From Croceibacterium mercuriale (GTDB lineage Bacteria > Pseudomonadota > Alphaproteobacteria > Sphingomonadales > Sphingomonadaceae), in NCBI RefSeq assembly GCF_000802385.1, contig NZ_JTDN01000001.1, positions 813,501 through 877,500 on the forward strand: DNA of 64,000 bases, read 5' to 3'. The notes under the pieces are model-generated. The model saw only the letters and a program-made list of their open reading frames with translations, had not been told where the DNA came from and did not search any database. Of the stretch, positions 54,714 through 64,000 are shown piece by piece. The translations under genes and the position numbers were made by a program. Numbering within the stretch: position 1 is the stretch's first letter; the number at the start of each line of letters is the position of its first letter.

Positions 54714-56177
54714 TTACGCCTGATTGTGTCCGTTTGCCGCCTGGTCATCGATCCGGGCGAGGCTCTCGGCCCGACCCAGCAATGCCAGCACGTCGAATAT
54801 CCCCGGGGAGGTCGTCTGCCCGGTCAACGCTGCGCGTAAAGGTTGCGCCAGCTTGCCGAGGCCGAGACCCTGTTGTTCCGCCAGACTCTTGAGGTCTGTT
54901 TCCAGACTGTCCGTAGTCCAGACGTCGCTATCGCGCAAACGATCCGCAATTTCGCGCAGCAGGGTGCGCGCGGTGTCATCGAGCAGAGTGGCCGCCTTCT
55001 CGCTGAGCGGCAAGGGACGCTGCACGAACAGGAACCTGGCCCCGTCCGCCAGTTCCGCCACGTCCTTGGCCCGCGGCTTCAATACCGGCATGGCAGATGT
55101 CAGCAGGTCAAGCCCCGCCTCTCCGCCGGCATCGCTGCCAAGCTGGGGTGCCACCAGTTGCGCCAGCCGGGCGTCGCCGGCTTCGCGGATGTAGTGGCCG
55201 TTCATGTTCTGCAGCTTTTTAAGGTCGAAGCGGCTCGGGCTGCGGCCGACATTGGCCAGGTCGAACAGCGCAACCGCTTCGTCCCGCGTGAACTGTTCCT
55301 TGTCGCCGTGGCCCCAGCCGAGGCGCAGCAGATAGTTGAACAGTGCTTCGGGCAGGATGCCGAGCTCATCCCGATAGGCGTCCACGCCGGTGGCGCCGTG
55401 ACGCTTGGACATCTTGGCGCCATCACTGCCGTGGATCAGCGGAATATGGGCATAGACCGGATCGGGCCAGCCGCCTTCGATCTGGTCCATCGCGCGCATG
55501 ATCGGCAGCTGCCGGAAAGCGTTGTTCAGGTGGTCGTCGCCGCGGATCACATGGGTCACGCCCATGTCGTGGTCATCCACCACCACCGCCAGCATGTAGG
55601 TCGGCGTGCCGTCGGCGCGCAGCAGCACGAAGTCGTCCAGCTCCGCATTGCGGACAGTGACCTGGCCTTGCACGGCATCCTCGATCACGGTCTCGCCATC
55701 CTGCGGCGCCTTCAGGCGTACCACGAACGGCGCACCTTCCGGCGCCTCTGCCGGGTCACGGTCGCGCCAGCGGCCGTCATAGCGCAGAGGCTGCTTCGCG
55801 GCGCGCTGCTCGGCCCGCATCTGCTCCAGCTCTTCAGTCGTGGCGTAGCAGCGGTAGGCATGACCATTGTCGAGCAGGCGCTGCGCCACCTCGGCATGGC
55901 GCGAGGCACGTTCGGACTGGAACACGGTCTCGCCATCGAAGGACAGGCCCAGCCAGTCGAGACCGTCCAGGATGGCGGCAATCGCTTCGGGCGTGGAGCG
56001 CTTCAGATCGGTATCCTCGATCCGCAGCAGCGCCTTGCCGCCATGGTGGTGGGCGAACAGCCAGTTGAACAGCGCGGTACGCGCACCGCCAATGTGCAGG
56101 AAGCCTGTCGGCGATGGTGCGAAACGCGTCACCACCGGTCGGGCGGATCCGCTCTGCGTCACACTCCCGCTTGCCAT
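54714..56177 (-). CDS. gltX: glutamate--tRNA ligase
   Basis: 487 residues. It charges tRNA-Glu (and in many alphaproteobacteria one of two copies charges tRNA-Gln for later amidation). The class I motifs are [21 protein letters not shown] (HIGH-like, about residues 17-37) and [14 protein letters not shown] (KMSKS-like). [18 protein letters not shown] and [12 protein letters not shown] also match. The ATG at 56177 gives a short N-terminus of about 15 residues before the first motif. The start is only 30 bases from that of the divergent comEC gene. Confidence 0.96.
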   Translation of the reverse strand: MASGSVTQSGSARPVVTRFAPSPTGFLHIGGARTALFNWLFAHHHGGKALLRIEDTDLKRSTPEAIAAILDGLDWLGLSFDGETVFQSERASRHAEVAQRLLDNGHAYRCYATTEELEQMRAEQRAAKQPLRYDGRWRDRDPAEAPEGAPFVVRLKAPQDGETVIEDAVQGQVTVRNAELDDFVLLRADGTPTYMLAVVVDDHDMGVTHVIRGDDHLNNAFRQLPIMRAMDQIEGGWPDPVYAHIPLIHGSDGAKMSKRHGATGVDAYRDELGILPEALFNYLLRLGWGHGDKEQFTRDEAVALFDLANVGRSPSRFDLKKLQNMNGHYIREAGDARLAQLVAPQLGSDAGGEAGLDLLTSAMPVLKPRAKDVAELADGARFLFVQRPLPLSEKAATLLDDTARTLLREIADRLRDSDVWTTDSLETDLKSLAEQQGLGLGKLAQPLRAALTGQTTSPGIFDVLALLGRAESLARIDDQAANGHNQA

Positions 56178-56207
56178 CCGCGCCTCTGTCCTTTCCAACC
56201 CGTTCTC

Positions 56208-58400
56208 ATGGCAATTCCGCAATGGCCCGCGATTCCGATGATCGGTGACGATGCCGTTGCTGCGTTGCAGCACCCGCATTGGCGAAAGCGGCTGCGCTTG
56301 TCCAGCATGGCGGAAGATGGTGTCTCCGGTGCGGACCGTTTCCTGGCCGGAGCAGGGTTTGACCGTGCGCCCTGGCTGGCGGTGGCGCTGGTTGCCGGGA
56401 TCGCCTGCTGGTTTGCCGGACCGGACCCCGGCTGGTGGGTGGCGGCGATCGCCGGCGGCCTGCTGCTGGCGTGTGGCGCCGCCGCCTTGTGGCGCGGGCG
56501 TGTCGATCGCTTTCACCTGCTGTCCGCCTGCGTGGCGCTCGGGCTGGTTTTTGCTGGTGGTGTGACGCTGATCTGGCTCAGGTCGGAAGCGGTCGGCACA
56601 CCGGCGCTGTCCCGACCCGTCGCCCGGCCGCTGAGCGGCCGCATTATCGAGCGTATCGAGCAGCCGGCCGAAGGACGCATCCGGCTGGTGCTGGCGACGC
56701 GCGAGCGGGAGACCGGCCGGGCAGTGAAAGTCCGCGTGAACCTGCCGCTGAAGGATGACGCGGCGGAACTGGTCGAGGGCGCGCTGATCCGGCTGGATGC
56801 ACGTCTGATGCCGCCAGGGTCGCCGATGGTACCGGGAGGCTATGATTTCGCGCGCACGGCCTGGTTTCAGGGCCTCGCCGCGACGGGTGCCGCCAGCGGG
56901 CCGGTAACAGTGCTGCAACCTGCGCCCCGGAATGGCGTCCTCGCCAGAACGCAGCGCAACCTGGCCGACCATGTGCGGGCGCAGCTGAGCGGATCGTCCG
57001 GCGCCATCGCCGCCGCCCTGGCCAGCGGCGATCGTGGCGCGATCGCGCCGACGGACGAGGAGGCGATGCGCGATGCGGGGCTGACGCATCTGCTGTCGAT
57101 CAGCGGGCTGCATGTCAGTGCGCTGATGGGTGCGGCTTACCTCCTTGCGTTGCGGCTGCTGGCCTTGTCCCCGTGGCTGGCCTTGCGGGTGAGACTGCCT
57201 TTGCTGGCGGCGACGACCGGGGCGCTGGCGGGTGTCGGCTATACCTTGCTGACCGGGGCGGAAGTGCCGACGGTGCGCAGCTGCCTTGGTGCGGTGCTGG
57301 TGCTGTGCGCGCTGGCGCTGGGGCGTGAGCCGTTGAGTCTGCGGATGTTGGCGGTGGCAGCGATGCTGGTGCTGCTCATCTGGCCCGAATCAGTGATCGG
57401 CCCAAGCTTCCAGCTGAGCTTCGCCGCCGTCATCGCCATCGTTGCCCTGCATGACAGCGCCCCGGTGCGCGCGTTCCTCGCTCCGCGTGACGAGGCTGGC
57501 TGGCAGCGATCGGGACGGCGGCTGGTCATGCTGCTCGCAAGCGGGCTGGTGATCGAGTGGGCGCTGATGCCGGTGGTCCTGTTCCACTTCCACCGGGCCG
57601 GCATCTATGGCGCATTCGCAAACGTCGTTGCCATCCCTTTGGTAACGTTCGTTTCCATGCCGCTGATCGCCTTGGCGCTGCTGCTCGATCTGGCAGGGCT
57701 GGGTGCGCCGCTGTGGTGGCTGGCAGGCCGATCGTTAGACCTGATGCTGGCGCTGGCGCATTTCACCGCAGGCCAGCCGAATGCCGTCCACCTGCTGCCG
57801 CAGATGGGCGACGGTACCTTCGCGCTGTTCGTCGCTGGCGGGCTGTGGCTGGCGCTATGGCATGGCCGCGTCCGCCTGCTAGGCCTGCTGCCGATCGCTG
57901 CTGCCACGATCCTGTTGCTGACGACCCCGGTGCCGGACCTGCTGGTGACAGGCGATGGCCGGCATGTCGCAATCAGCGGAGAGGGCGACCGGCTGCTGGT
58001 GTTGCGTCCCTTGCGGGAGGGTTTCGCACGCGAGGTGCTGGGCGAACTGGCGGCCAACGGTGGAGAGCCGCTGCCGCTGAACGACTGGCCTGGCGCCCGG
58101 TGCAGCATCGATTTCTGCACGATCGACCTGTTGCGGGATGGACGGCGCTGGCGCGTGTTGATGAGCCGCACCCGGCGGCTGGTGGATGCCGGTGAACTGG
58201 CAATCGCTTGCGCCACCGCCGACATCGTGGTCGCAGACCGCCGCCTGCCGCGTACCTGCGTGCCCCGCTGGCTCAAGGCCGACCGCTGGAGCCTGGCGCG
58301 CACAGGCGGTCTGGCGATCACCTTGGGCCGCACCGCGGAGGTGGCTGCCGTCGCCGACAGCCAGGGCGGACATGGCTGGTGGCGCGGCTGGCGCGACTAG
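56208..58400 (+). CDS. comEC: ComEC/Rec2 family DNA uptake membrane protein
   Basis: 730 residues. Expected to move single-stranded DNA across the inner membrane. After an N-terminal region with three membrane helices and a DUF4131-like domain ([22 protein letters not shown]), the competence domain contains [25 protein letters not shown] (about residues 289-313) and [21 protein letters not shown]-like sequence and many helices. The C-terminal part (after about 580) replaces the metallo-beta-lactamase domain of longer ComEC proteins; HxHxDH is absent, so no nuclease activity is expected. The open frame extends far upstream across gltX on the other strand without coding support. Its end overlaps the convergent Mur ligase gene by 4 bases. 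Confidence 0.88.
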   Translation: MAIPQWPAIPMIGDDAVAALQHPHWRKRLRLSSMAEDGVSGADRFLAGAGFDRAPWLAVALVAGIACWFAGPDPGWWVAAIAGGLLLACGAAALWRGRVDRFHLLSACVALGLVFAGGVTLIWLRSEAVGTPALSRPVARPLSGRIIERIEQPAEGRIRLVLATRERETGRAVKVRVNLPLKDDAAELVEGALIRLDARLMPPGSPMVPGGYDFARTAWFQGLAATGAASGPVTVLQPAPRNGVLARTQRNLADHVRAQLSGSSGAIAAALASGDRGAIAPTDEEAMRDAGLTHLLSISGLHVSALMGAAYLLALRLLALSPWLALRVRLPLLAATTGALAGVGYTLLTGAEVPTVRSCLGAVLVLCALALGREPLSLRMLAVAAMLVLLIWPESVIGPSFQLSFAAVIAIVALHDSAPVRAFLAPRDEAGWQRSGRRLVMLLASGLVIEWALMPVVLFHFHRAGIYGAFANVVAIPLVTFVSMPLIALALLLDLAGLGAPLWWLAGRSLDLMLALAHFTAGQPNAVHLLPQMGDGTFALFVAGGLWLALWHGRVRLLGLLPIAAATILLLTTPVPDLLVTGDGRHVAISGEGDRLLVLRPLREGFAREVLGELAANGGEPLPLNDWPGARCSIDFCTIDLLRDGRRWRVLMSRTRRLVDAGELAIACATADIVVADRRLPRTCVPRWLKADRWSLARTGGLAITLGRTAEVAAVADSQGGHGWWRGWRD

Positions 58401-59821
58401 GGCAGGCGGTCCAGCAGACCCTGGGCGAAGCTGGTCAGCGTGTCGTCACGAGCGCCCATCACGATGATGCGGTCGCCCGGCTCCGCAATGGCCAGGATGC
58501 GGTCGCCGCAGGCTTCGCGCGTCGATACATGTTCCGCGTGGGCGCCCAAGGCGTTGATGCGCGATACCACCTGCTCGGTCCCCTGACTGCGATCGACGGT
58601 ACCGCCGTAATAGACCGGGTCGCACATGATGGTCCGGTCGTCCGGCCCCAGTTCGTGCGCGAAGGTCGCGGCGAGTTCCTGCCCCATCTGGCGCAACGGG
58701 CCATACCCGTGCGGCTGGAAGAACGCGATCACGCGGCCCGGATGCGCCTTCAACGTACGCAGGGTGGCGGCGCACTTTTCCGGATTGTGGCCGAAATCGT
58801 CGATCACGGTAATGCCGGCTGGACTGGTGCCCAGCACATCGAACCTGCGGGCCAGGCCGGCAAAGCTGCCCAGCGCCAGCGTCGCCTCGTGCACGGGCAC
58901 GCCCGCCGCCGCGGCACCGGCGATGGCGGCCAGCGCATTGGACAGATTGTGTCGGCCTGGGACCTGCAGCCGCAGGGCATGCGCGACGTCCTCCCGCCGG
59001 TCGACCACGAGCGCCGCGATACCGTCGGAACTGTCCTCGATCGTGCCCGGTTCGATGCCGATTGTGGCGGCCGGATTGTCGATGCCGAAGGTCAGCGCAC
59101 TCGCGACCCGATCGGCCAGCCAGGAAACCTCCTCGTCATCGATGTTGAGCACAGCCACCCCTGCGCGGCCGACGAAATTGCCAAACAGAACACGCAGTTC
59201 CTCGATGCTCTTGTGATCGAGGCTTACATTCAGCAGCACCGCGACGGCGGCATCGTAGAGGGCGATGGATCCGTCGCTTTCGTCCACCTCCGCCACGAAG
59301 GCGTCTCCCGTGCCGGCGATGGCGCTGGCGAACGGCAGGCCGGGCAGCACGAAGTTCTTCATCACCGCGCCGTTCACGATCGTCGGGTTGCGACCGGTCG
59401 CCTGCATGATCCAGCCGAGCATGCCGGTGACGGTGCTCTTGCCGCTGGTGCCACCCACCGCGATGCCGCGCGGCGCCGCGTTGAACAAGGTCGACAGCAA
59501 TTGCGCCCGGCTCATGCGCGGGCAGCCGAGGGCTGCGGCACGGACGATCTCGGGCACGCTGTCCTCGATCGCGGCGCTGGCGACCAGCACCTGCGCGGCG
59601 CTGGTGATGCCCGACCCGTCTTGCGGGAACAGCCCGAAGCCGAGCGCGGCCAGCCAGTTCCGCTTGGCTTCCGCACGCCCCTGATCGAAGCTGCGGTCGG
59701 AGCCGGCGACCTGTGCCCCCTGCGACCGCAGGATCAGCGCCAGCGGCAGCATACCCGATCCGCCGATGCCGCAGAAGAACCAGGGCTGGGCGGTAAGGTC
59801 GGAAGGGGGCGTGTCGGTCAT
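58397..59821 (-). CDS. Mur ligase family protein, possible peptidoglycan recycling ligase
   Basis: 474 residues with the three Mur ligase domains. N-terminal: FFCGIGGSGMLPLALILRSQ and VAGSDRS, as in MurC/Mpl. Central: ATP loop GGTSGKSTVTGMLGW (about residues 121-135), with Ser and Ser-Thr where MurC has HGKTT, then EVDESDGS and NVSLDHKSIEELR. C-terminal: LSNALAAIAGA, VIDDFGHNPEKCAATL. It is divergent from an LD-carboxypeptidase. Mpl attaches recycled tripeptide to UDP-MurNAc, and LdcA produces that tripeptide, so an Mpl-like job fits. It might instead be a MurC paralogue; the real substrate is unknown. The usual mur cluster is not in this window. Confidence 0.75.
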   Translation of the reverse strand: MTDTPPSDLTAQPWFFCGIGGSGMLPLALILRSQGAQVAGSDRSFDQGRAEAKRNWLAALGFGLFPQDGSGITSAAQVLVASAAIEDSVPEIVRAAALGCPRMSRAQLLSTLFNAAPRGIAVGGTSGKSTVTGMLGWIMQATGRNPTIVNGAVMKNFVLPGLPFASAIAGTGDAFVAEVDESDGSIALYDAAVAVLLNVSLDHKSIEELRVLFGNFVGRAGVAVLNIDDEEVSWLADRVASALTFGIDNPAATIGIEPGTIEDSSDGIAALVVDRREDVAHALRLQVPGRHNLSNALAAIAGAAAAGVPVHEATLALGSFAGLARRFDVLGTSPAGITVIDDFGHNPEKCAATLRTLKAHPGRVIAFFQPHGYGPLRQMGQELAATFAHELGPDDRTIMCDPVYYGGTVDRSQGTEQVVSRINALGAHAEHVSTREACGDRILAIAEPGDRIIVMGARDDTLTSFAQGLLDRLP

Positions 59822-59880
59822 GCGGCATGGGCTATGCACTGGCAGTGGACTTTGCAACCACGGCGGCTAACGCTCTGGCC

Positions 59881-60714
59881 ATGACCCGCATCGCGATCTG
59901 CGCGCCTGCCCGGCCGATCACGCGGGCCATCGCCGACGCCGTCACCGCGCTGGCCACGATGGCGGTGCCCCGGGCCGAGCTGTCGTTCCATCCGCAATGC
60001 TTCGTGGAGCAGGGGCACTTCGCCGGGGACGACGCGACCCGGCTGGGCGCGCTGCTGCAATGCGCGGATGATCCCGCCTTCGAAGCGGTATGGATCGCGC
60101 GCGGCGGCTATGGCTCCAACCGCATTGCCGCGGGAGCCGTCGCGGCAATGGGACCAGCGGCGCGCGAGAAGGCGTTCCTCGGCTACTCCGATGGCGGTTA
60201 CCTGCTGGCGGAATTGTATCGCGCGGGGATCGGGCGGCCGGCGCATGGCCCGATGCCGGTCGATTGCGGCAAGCCCGGCGGGGAGGAAGCGGTCCGGCGT
60301 GCGCTGGGCTGGCTGTGCGGCGATGACGTGCCTGACATGCTCGAGCCGTCGCTGGACCGGCAGCCCGCTGTCGCGTTCAATCTCACCACGCTGGCGATGC
60401 TGGCGGGCACGCCGCTGATGCCAAAACTTGCCGGTCATGTCGTGATGGTGGAGGAAGTGGCCGAGCATCTGTATGCGATCGACCGGTTGTTCTTCACGCT
60501 CATGCCACATCTGACGGGGATTGCCGGCCTGCGGCTGGGGCGGGTCAGCGCCGTGCCGGAGAACGATCGCCCGTTCGGCGTCACGGCAGAGCAGATCGCG
60601 CGCGAGTGGTGCCGGCGGGCGGGCGTGCCGTTCCTCGGCCCGGCCGATATCGGGCATGATGCCGCGAACCGCGTTGTCCCCTTCGGCCTTGCATCGCCGC
60701 CGCCCGCACCATAA
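59881..60714 (+). CDS. ldcA: LD-carboxypeptidase (peptidase S66)
   Basis: 277 residues. It removes the terminal D-Ala from recycled tetrapeptides of peptidoglycan in the cytoplasm. ICAPARPITRAIADAV at the start, VWIARGGYGSNRI, and the nucleophile S103 in LGYSDGGYLL match S66; the Glu and His of the triad should be in MVEEVAEHLYAIDRLF and PADIGHDAANRVVPFG. The ATG at 59881 is chosen because the conserved strand starts there; an upstream ATG at 59827 would add 18 residues and nearly abut the divergent Mur ligase start. Confidence 0.9.
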   Translation: MTRIAICAPARPITRAIADAVTALATMAVPRAELSFHPQCFVEQGHFAGDDATRLGALLQCADDPAFEAVWIARGGYGSNRIAAGAVAAMGPAAREKAFLGYSDGGYLLAELYRAGIGRPAHGPMPVDCGKPGGEEAVRRALGWLCGDDVPDMLEPSLDRQPAVAFNLTTLAMLAGTPLMPKLAGHVVMVEEVAEHLYAIDRLFFTLMPHLTGIAGLRLGRVSAVPENDRPFGVTAEQIAREWCRRAGVPFLGPADIGHDAANRVVPFGLASPPPAP

Positions 60715-60759
60715 CGGCGCCCGCCACGGATGCGGCCAGCGCAGAAGGAGAGGCAGATC

Positions 60760-61716
60760 ATGAGTGCATTCCTGTTCCCCGGTCAGGGCAGCCAGAAGAT
60801 CGGGATGGGCCGCGAACTGGCGGACGCCAGCACCGCCGCGCGCGCGGTGTTCCAGGAAGTGGACGACGCGCTGGGCCAGAACCTGTCGCGCATCATGTTC
60901 GATGGGCCGGAAGATCAGCTGACCCTTACGGAAAATGCGCAGCCTGCGATCATGGCGCATGCCATCGCCGTGCTGCGCGTGCTGGAGGTGGAGGGCGGCT
61001 TCAGCCTGCAGGCACGGGGCGAGTGCGTCGCCGGCCACTCGCTGGGCGAATATACTGCTCTGTGTGCTGTGGGCGCCTTCACCCTGGCGGATACGGCGCG
61101 GCTGCTGAAGCTGCGTGGGCAGGCGATGCAGGCGGCAGTGCCGGTGGGCGAGGGCGCGATGTGCGCGCTGCTCGGCGCCGATCTCGACAAGGCGACCGCG
61201 CTGGCGGAGGCGGCCGCGGCCGAGCCGCTGGAGAACGGCAAGCCGGCCCTGTGCCAGGTCGCCAACGACAATGATCCGGGGCAGGTCGTGCTGTCCGGCC
61301 ATCGCGCCGCGATCGAGCGGGCGGTGGCCATGGTGAAGGATCACGGGATCAAGCGCGGCGTGCTGCTGCCGGTGTCGGCCCCGTTTCATTGCGATCTGAT
61401 GGCACCGGCGGCCGATGCCATGGCCGAGGCGCTGGAGCGTACGCCGCCCGCGCCCATGCTGCTGCCCATCTATGCCAATGTCACCGCCGCGCTGGTGAGC
61501 GATCCCGCCGCCGAGCGCGAGCTGCTGGTCCGGCAGGTCACCGGCCGGGTCCGCTGGCGCGAAAGCGTGCTGGCCATGGGCGAAGCGGGCGTCGAACGCT
61601 TCGTGGAACTGGGCGGCAAGGTCGTCGGCCCCATGGTAGGCCGCACGCTGCCGGATGCCACCGTCACCAGCGTGGTGACGATGGCCGACATAGAAACCTT
61701 CGCCAAGACCCTCTGA
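60760..61716 (+). CDS. fabD: malonyl-CoA--ACP transacylase
   Basis: 318 residues. It transfers malonate from CoA to acyl carrier protein. FLFPGQGSQKIGMG is at the start, the nucleophile S94 is in GHSLGEYTAL, and the His is H210 in VSAPFHCDLM. TENAQPAIMAHAI and FVELGGKVVGPMVGRTLP are also conserved. AAGGAGAGG lies 6-8 bases before the ATG. It is followed by fabG after 14 bases. Confidence 0.97.
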   Translation: MSAFLFPGQGSQKIGMGRELADASTAARAVFQEVDDALGQNLSRIMFDGPEDQLTLTENAQPAIMAHAIAVLRVLEVEGGFSLQARGECVAGHSLGEYTALCAVGAFTLADTARLLKLRGQAMQAAVPVGEGAMCALLGADLDKATALAEAAAAEPLENGKPALCQVANDNDPGQVVLSGHRAAIERAVAMVKDHGIKRGVLLPVSAPFHCDLMAPAADAMAEALERTPPAPMLLPIYANVTAALVSDPAAERELLVRQVTGRVRWRESVLAMGEAGVERFVELGGKVVGPMVGRTLPDATVTSVVTMADIETFAKTL

Positions 61717-61730
61717 CAAGGAGCACCAGC

Positions 61731-62492
61731 ATGTTCGATCTTACCGGAATGACCGCCCTCGTCACCGGCGCCAGCGGCGGCATCGGCTCGGCCGTGGCGC
61801 GGGCGCTTGCCGCCAATGGCGCGCGGCTGGCGCTCAGCGGCAGCAACCCTGCCAAGCTGCGCGCCTTCCGCGAGGAGCTGAACGCCGCGCATCCGCCACG
61901 CGAGGCGGAGGATCACGTGGAGATCACCTGCAACCTGTCCGACACGAAGCAGGTCGAGGAGCTGGTGCCCGCCGCGCTGGATACGTTCGGCAAGCTGGAC
62001 ATCCTGGTCAACAATGCCGGCATCACCCGCGACAACCTCGCCATGCGGATGAAGGACGAGGAGTGGGACGAGGTGATCCGCATCAACCTGGAGGCGGCGT
62101 TCCGCCTGATGCGCACCGCATCGCGGCCGATGATGAAGGCGCGGTTCGGGCGGATCATCTCCGTCACATCCATCGTCGGCACCACCGGCAATCCCGGCCA
62201 GATGAACTACGCCGCGGCCAAGGCCGGGCTGACCGGCATGAGCAAGAGCCTTGCAGCGGAGCTCGCCGCCCGGGGCGTGACGGTGAACTGCGTCGCGCCC
62301 GGCTTCATCCGCACCGCCATGACCGATGCGCTGCCCGATGCGCAGAAGGCCAAGCTGGCCGAGCGGATCCCGATGGGCCGGATGGGCGAGGGCGAGGAGA
62401 TCGGCGCTGCCGTGGCATACCTTGCCAGCCGCGAGGCTTGCTATGTCACCGGGCAGACGCTGCATGTGAATGGCGGCATGGCGATGATCTGA
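61731..62492 (+). CDS. fabG: 3-oxoacyl-[acyl-carrier-protein] reductase
   Basis: 253 residues. It reduces 3-oxoacyl-ACP with NADPH in fatty acid synthesis. NADP loop TGASGGIGSAVARALAANG at the N-terminus, VNNAGITRDNLAMRMKDEEWDEVI in two blocks typical of FabG, catalytic Ser in ISVTSIVGTTGNPGQMN, Y160 and K164 in NYAAAKAGL, and the end VTGQTLHVNGGMAMI. AAGGAG is just upstream. The next genes in relatives are often acpP and fabF; here dnaN follows after 148 bases. Confidence 0.96.
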   Translation: MFDLTGMTALVTGASGGIGSAVARALAANGARLALSGSNPAKLRAFREELNAAHPPREAEDHVEITCNLSDTKQVEELVPAALDTFGKLDILVNNAGITRDNLAMRMKDEEWDEVIRINLEAAFRLMRTASRPMMKARFGRIISVTSIVGTTGNPGQMNYAAAKAGLTGMSKSLAAELAARGVTVNCVAPGFIRTAMTDALPDAQKAKLAERIPMGRMGEGEEIGAAVAYLASREACYVTGQTLHVNGGMAMI

Positions 62493-62640
62493 CCGGTCGC
62501 GCGGTCCTGTTATCCCCAGCCTATGCGCGTCGCGTGCCATTCCGGCTTGCCGCCACATGCGCCCGCGTTAAGGATGGAGGCCGTCTTTTATGGGCTGCGG
62601 CAGGTGCATCGCCCGGCCTGAGAGGGGTTGAAGTCACGTC

Positions 62641-63777
62641 ATGAAGGCCAGAATCGAACGCGCGAAACTGCTTCGCTGCCTGTCCCATGTCCAATCGGTG
62701 GTGGAGCGGCGCAACACGATCCCGATCCTGTCCAACGTCCTGATCGAGGCGGCAGGCGACGGCACGGTCAAGATCATGGCCACCGATCTGGACCTGCAGG
62801 TGGTCGAAAGCGTGCAGGCGAATGCAGTGGAAAGCGGCGGCGCGATCACCGTGTCGGCGCACCTGCTGTTCGACATCGCCCGCAAGCTGCCCGATGGTGC
62901 CGAGGTCAGCCTGGAAACGGCGGACAACCGCATGACCGTGAAGGCCGGGCGCAGCCGCTTCCAGCTGCCGACCCTGCCGCGTGACGATTTTCCGTCCATC
63001 GTGGAAGGCGACCTGCCGACCAGTTTCGAACTGCCGGCCAAGCAGCTGGCCGAACTGATCGACCGGACCCGGTTCGCGATCTCCACCGAGGAGACGCGTT
63101 ACTACCTGAACGGCATCTTCCTGCATGTCAGCGATGATGGCGGCAGCGGCGGTCCGCTGCTGCGGGCGGCGGCCACGGACGGCCACCGGCTGGCCCGCTT
63201 CACCCTGCCGCGGCCTGACGGCGCGGAAGGGATGCCGGACGTGATCGTCCCGCGCAAATGCGTGGCCGAGCTGCGCAAGCTGCTGGAAGAAGCGCTGGAG
63301 CACAATGTCGAGATCGACCTGTCCGCCAGCAAGATCCGCTTCACTTTGGGTGGTGAGGGCGGGGTGATCCTGACCAGCAAGCTGATCGACGGCACCTTCC
63401 CCGATTACAGCCGCGTGATCCCGACCGCCAATGACAAGCTGCTGAAGATCGATCCCAGGTCCTTCTACGAAGGCGTGGATCGCGTGGCGACCATTGCGAC
63501 GGAGAAGACGCGTGCGGTGAAGATGGGCCTCGACACGGACCGGGTGACCCTGTCCGTCACCAGCCCGGACAATGGCACGGCCGCCGAAGAGGTGCCCGCC
63601 AGCTACACCGCGCAGAGCCTGGAGATCGGCTTCAACGCCAATTACCTGAAGGACATCCTGGGGCAGATCGACGGCGATACGGTGGAGATGCATCTTGCCG
63701 ACCCGAACGCTCCCACGCTGATCCGGCAGGACGAGAAGTCGCCGGCGCTGTACGTGCTGATGCCGATGCGGGTGTAG
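62641..63777 (+). CDS. dnaN: DNA polymerase III sliding clamp (beta subunit)
   Basis: 378 residues, the usual length. Three homologous clamp domains: the first begins FLRCLSHVQSVVERRNTIPIL-like sequence near residue 11, the second contains LIDRTRFAISTEETRYYLNGIFL, and the third contains TEKTRAVKMGLDTDRVTLSV. FNANYLKDIL and ALYVLMPMRV at the end are the classical clamp motif and C-terminus that bind partner proteins. No DnaA gene or origin-like repeats lie nearby in the window. Confidence 0.97.
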   Translation: MKARIERAKLLRCLSHVQSVVERRNTIPILSNVLIEAAGDGTVKIMATDLDLQVVESVQANAVESGGAITVSAHLLFDIARKLPDGAEVSLETADNRMTVKAGRSRFQLPTLPRDDFPSIVEGDLPTSFELPAKQLAELIDRTRFAISTEETRYYLNGIFLHVSDDGGSGGPLLRAAATDGHRLARFTLPRPDGAEGMPDVIVPRKCVAELRKLLEEALEHNVEIDLSASKIRFTLGGEGGVILTSKLIDGTFPDYSRVIPTANDKLLKIDPRSFYEGVDRVATIATEKTRAVKMGLDTDRVTLSVTSPDNGTAAEEVPASYTAQSLEIGFNANYLKDILGQIDGDTVEMHLADPNAPTLIRQDEKSPALYVLMPMRV

Positions 63778-63929
63778 GCCGGCTGGCGGTCTGTCGCCGC
63801 ACGCTTGTATTGCTTCCACGTCCACCCGGGCATCAGGCCGCGCGCCTGCAGATCACCCGCGCCACGCTGGTGATCGCGGCTGCGCGGAAGAAAAGCCGCT
63901 TGCCTCAGGCACATAACAGGAGGACCATG

Positions 63930-64000
63930 TGTCGACCTGTTGTTTTCCGGAGGAGAATGTCGTGGAAAGGCAAGTCAACCAGCGGGACGTGCACTTCGAA
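63930..64000 (+). CDS. possible start of a further gene, cut by window edge
   Basis: After dnaN about 150 bases hold nothing I recognise. An AGGAGG (63919-63925) is followed by overlapping ATG (63928) and GTG (63930) codons, each open to the right edge. The GTG frame (VSTCCFPEENVVERQV onward) looks more like a real protein than the ATG frame (MCRPVVFRRRMSWKGK). A second GGAGGAG further on makes the choice uncertain. No product can be named. Confidence 0.25.

Noticed and set aside
54843-56207. N-terminal extension of comEC across gltX
   Set aside because: This part of the open frame is the antisense of gltX; ComEC-like sequence begins only after 56208.
62493-62640. possible replication origin next to dnaN
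   Set aside because: No DnaA-box-like repeats or AT-rich stretch seen; the gap is ordinary GC-rich sequence.

Overview
The window is high-GC bacterial chromosome made almost entirely of housekeeping genes. Protein features point to an alphaproteobacterium of the order Sphingomonadales: split b/b' subunits of the Fo ATP synthase with the F1 genes elsewhere, the ffh-rpsP-rimM-trmD-rplS cluster, a 14-gene nuo cluster followed by birA-coaX-rnj-DUF1467, and a YdbH-like protein of sphingomonad type. The placement rests on remembered family features, not on a database search.

Layout. 1-1792: a YdbH/AsmA-like envelope protein running off the left edge, divergent from radC (1828-2568). 2682-5278: the Fo ATP synthase operon atpI-atpB-atpE-atpF'-atpF, closed by a strong terminator that contains the likely ribosome binding site of the next gene, a flavodoxin-like reductase. 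5958-12405: leftward gloB and rpsA, then aroA, a small membrane protein gene and cmk; a rightward OmpA-domain gene lies between cmk and rpsA. 12476-16984: a TIGR02300 zinc-ribbon protein, tRNA-Ala(GGC), ffh, rpsP, rimM, trmD, rplS. 17128-27569: an S9 peptidase, asd, a possible lipoprotein, a GFA protein, an alpha/beta hydrolase, an RsmB-like methyltransferase, a TPR protein, rppH (leftward), a membrane hydrolase, a photolyase and a small secreted protein. 27545-31164 (leftward): a thiolase, then purF with a short-chain dehydrogenase.

31389-46690 is a complete nuoA-N operon for respiratory complex I, tightly packed with many stop/start overlaps. It carries two extra very small membrane-protein genes, between nuoD and nuoE and between nuoE and nuoF. 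It continues into birA, coaX, rnj (RNase J) and a DUF1467 protein (to 50189). 50215-53377 holds two unrecognised divergent membrane-associated genes: a long coiled-coil protein and a nucleotidyltransferase-like protein with membrane segments. 53416-58400 holds gltX-gltA (leftward) divergent from comEC. 58397-60714 is a Mur-ligase homologue divergent from an LD-carboxypeptidase, probably a peptidoglycan recycling pair. 60760-63777 is fabD, fabG and dnaN.

I see no insertion sequences, prophage genes, CRISPR arrays or toxin/defence genes, and no clear sign of a wholly new system. The items most worth a second look are the two tiny complex I operon genes, the Mur ligase-LdcA pair with its altered ATP-binding loop, the paired unknown genes at 50215-53377, the terminator/ribosome-binding-site overlap after atpF, and the perfect palindrome between rpsP and rimM.
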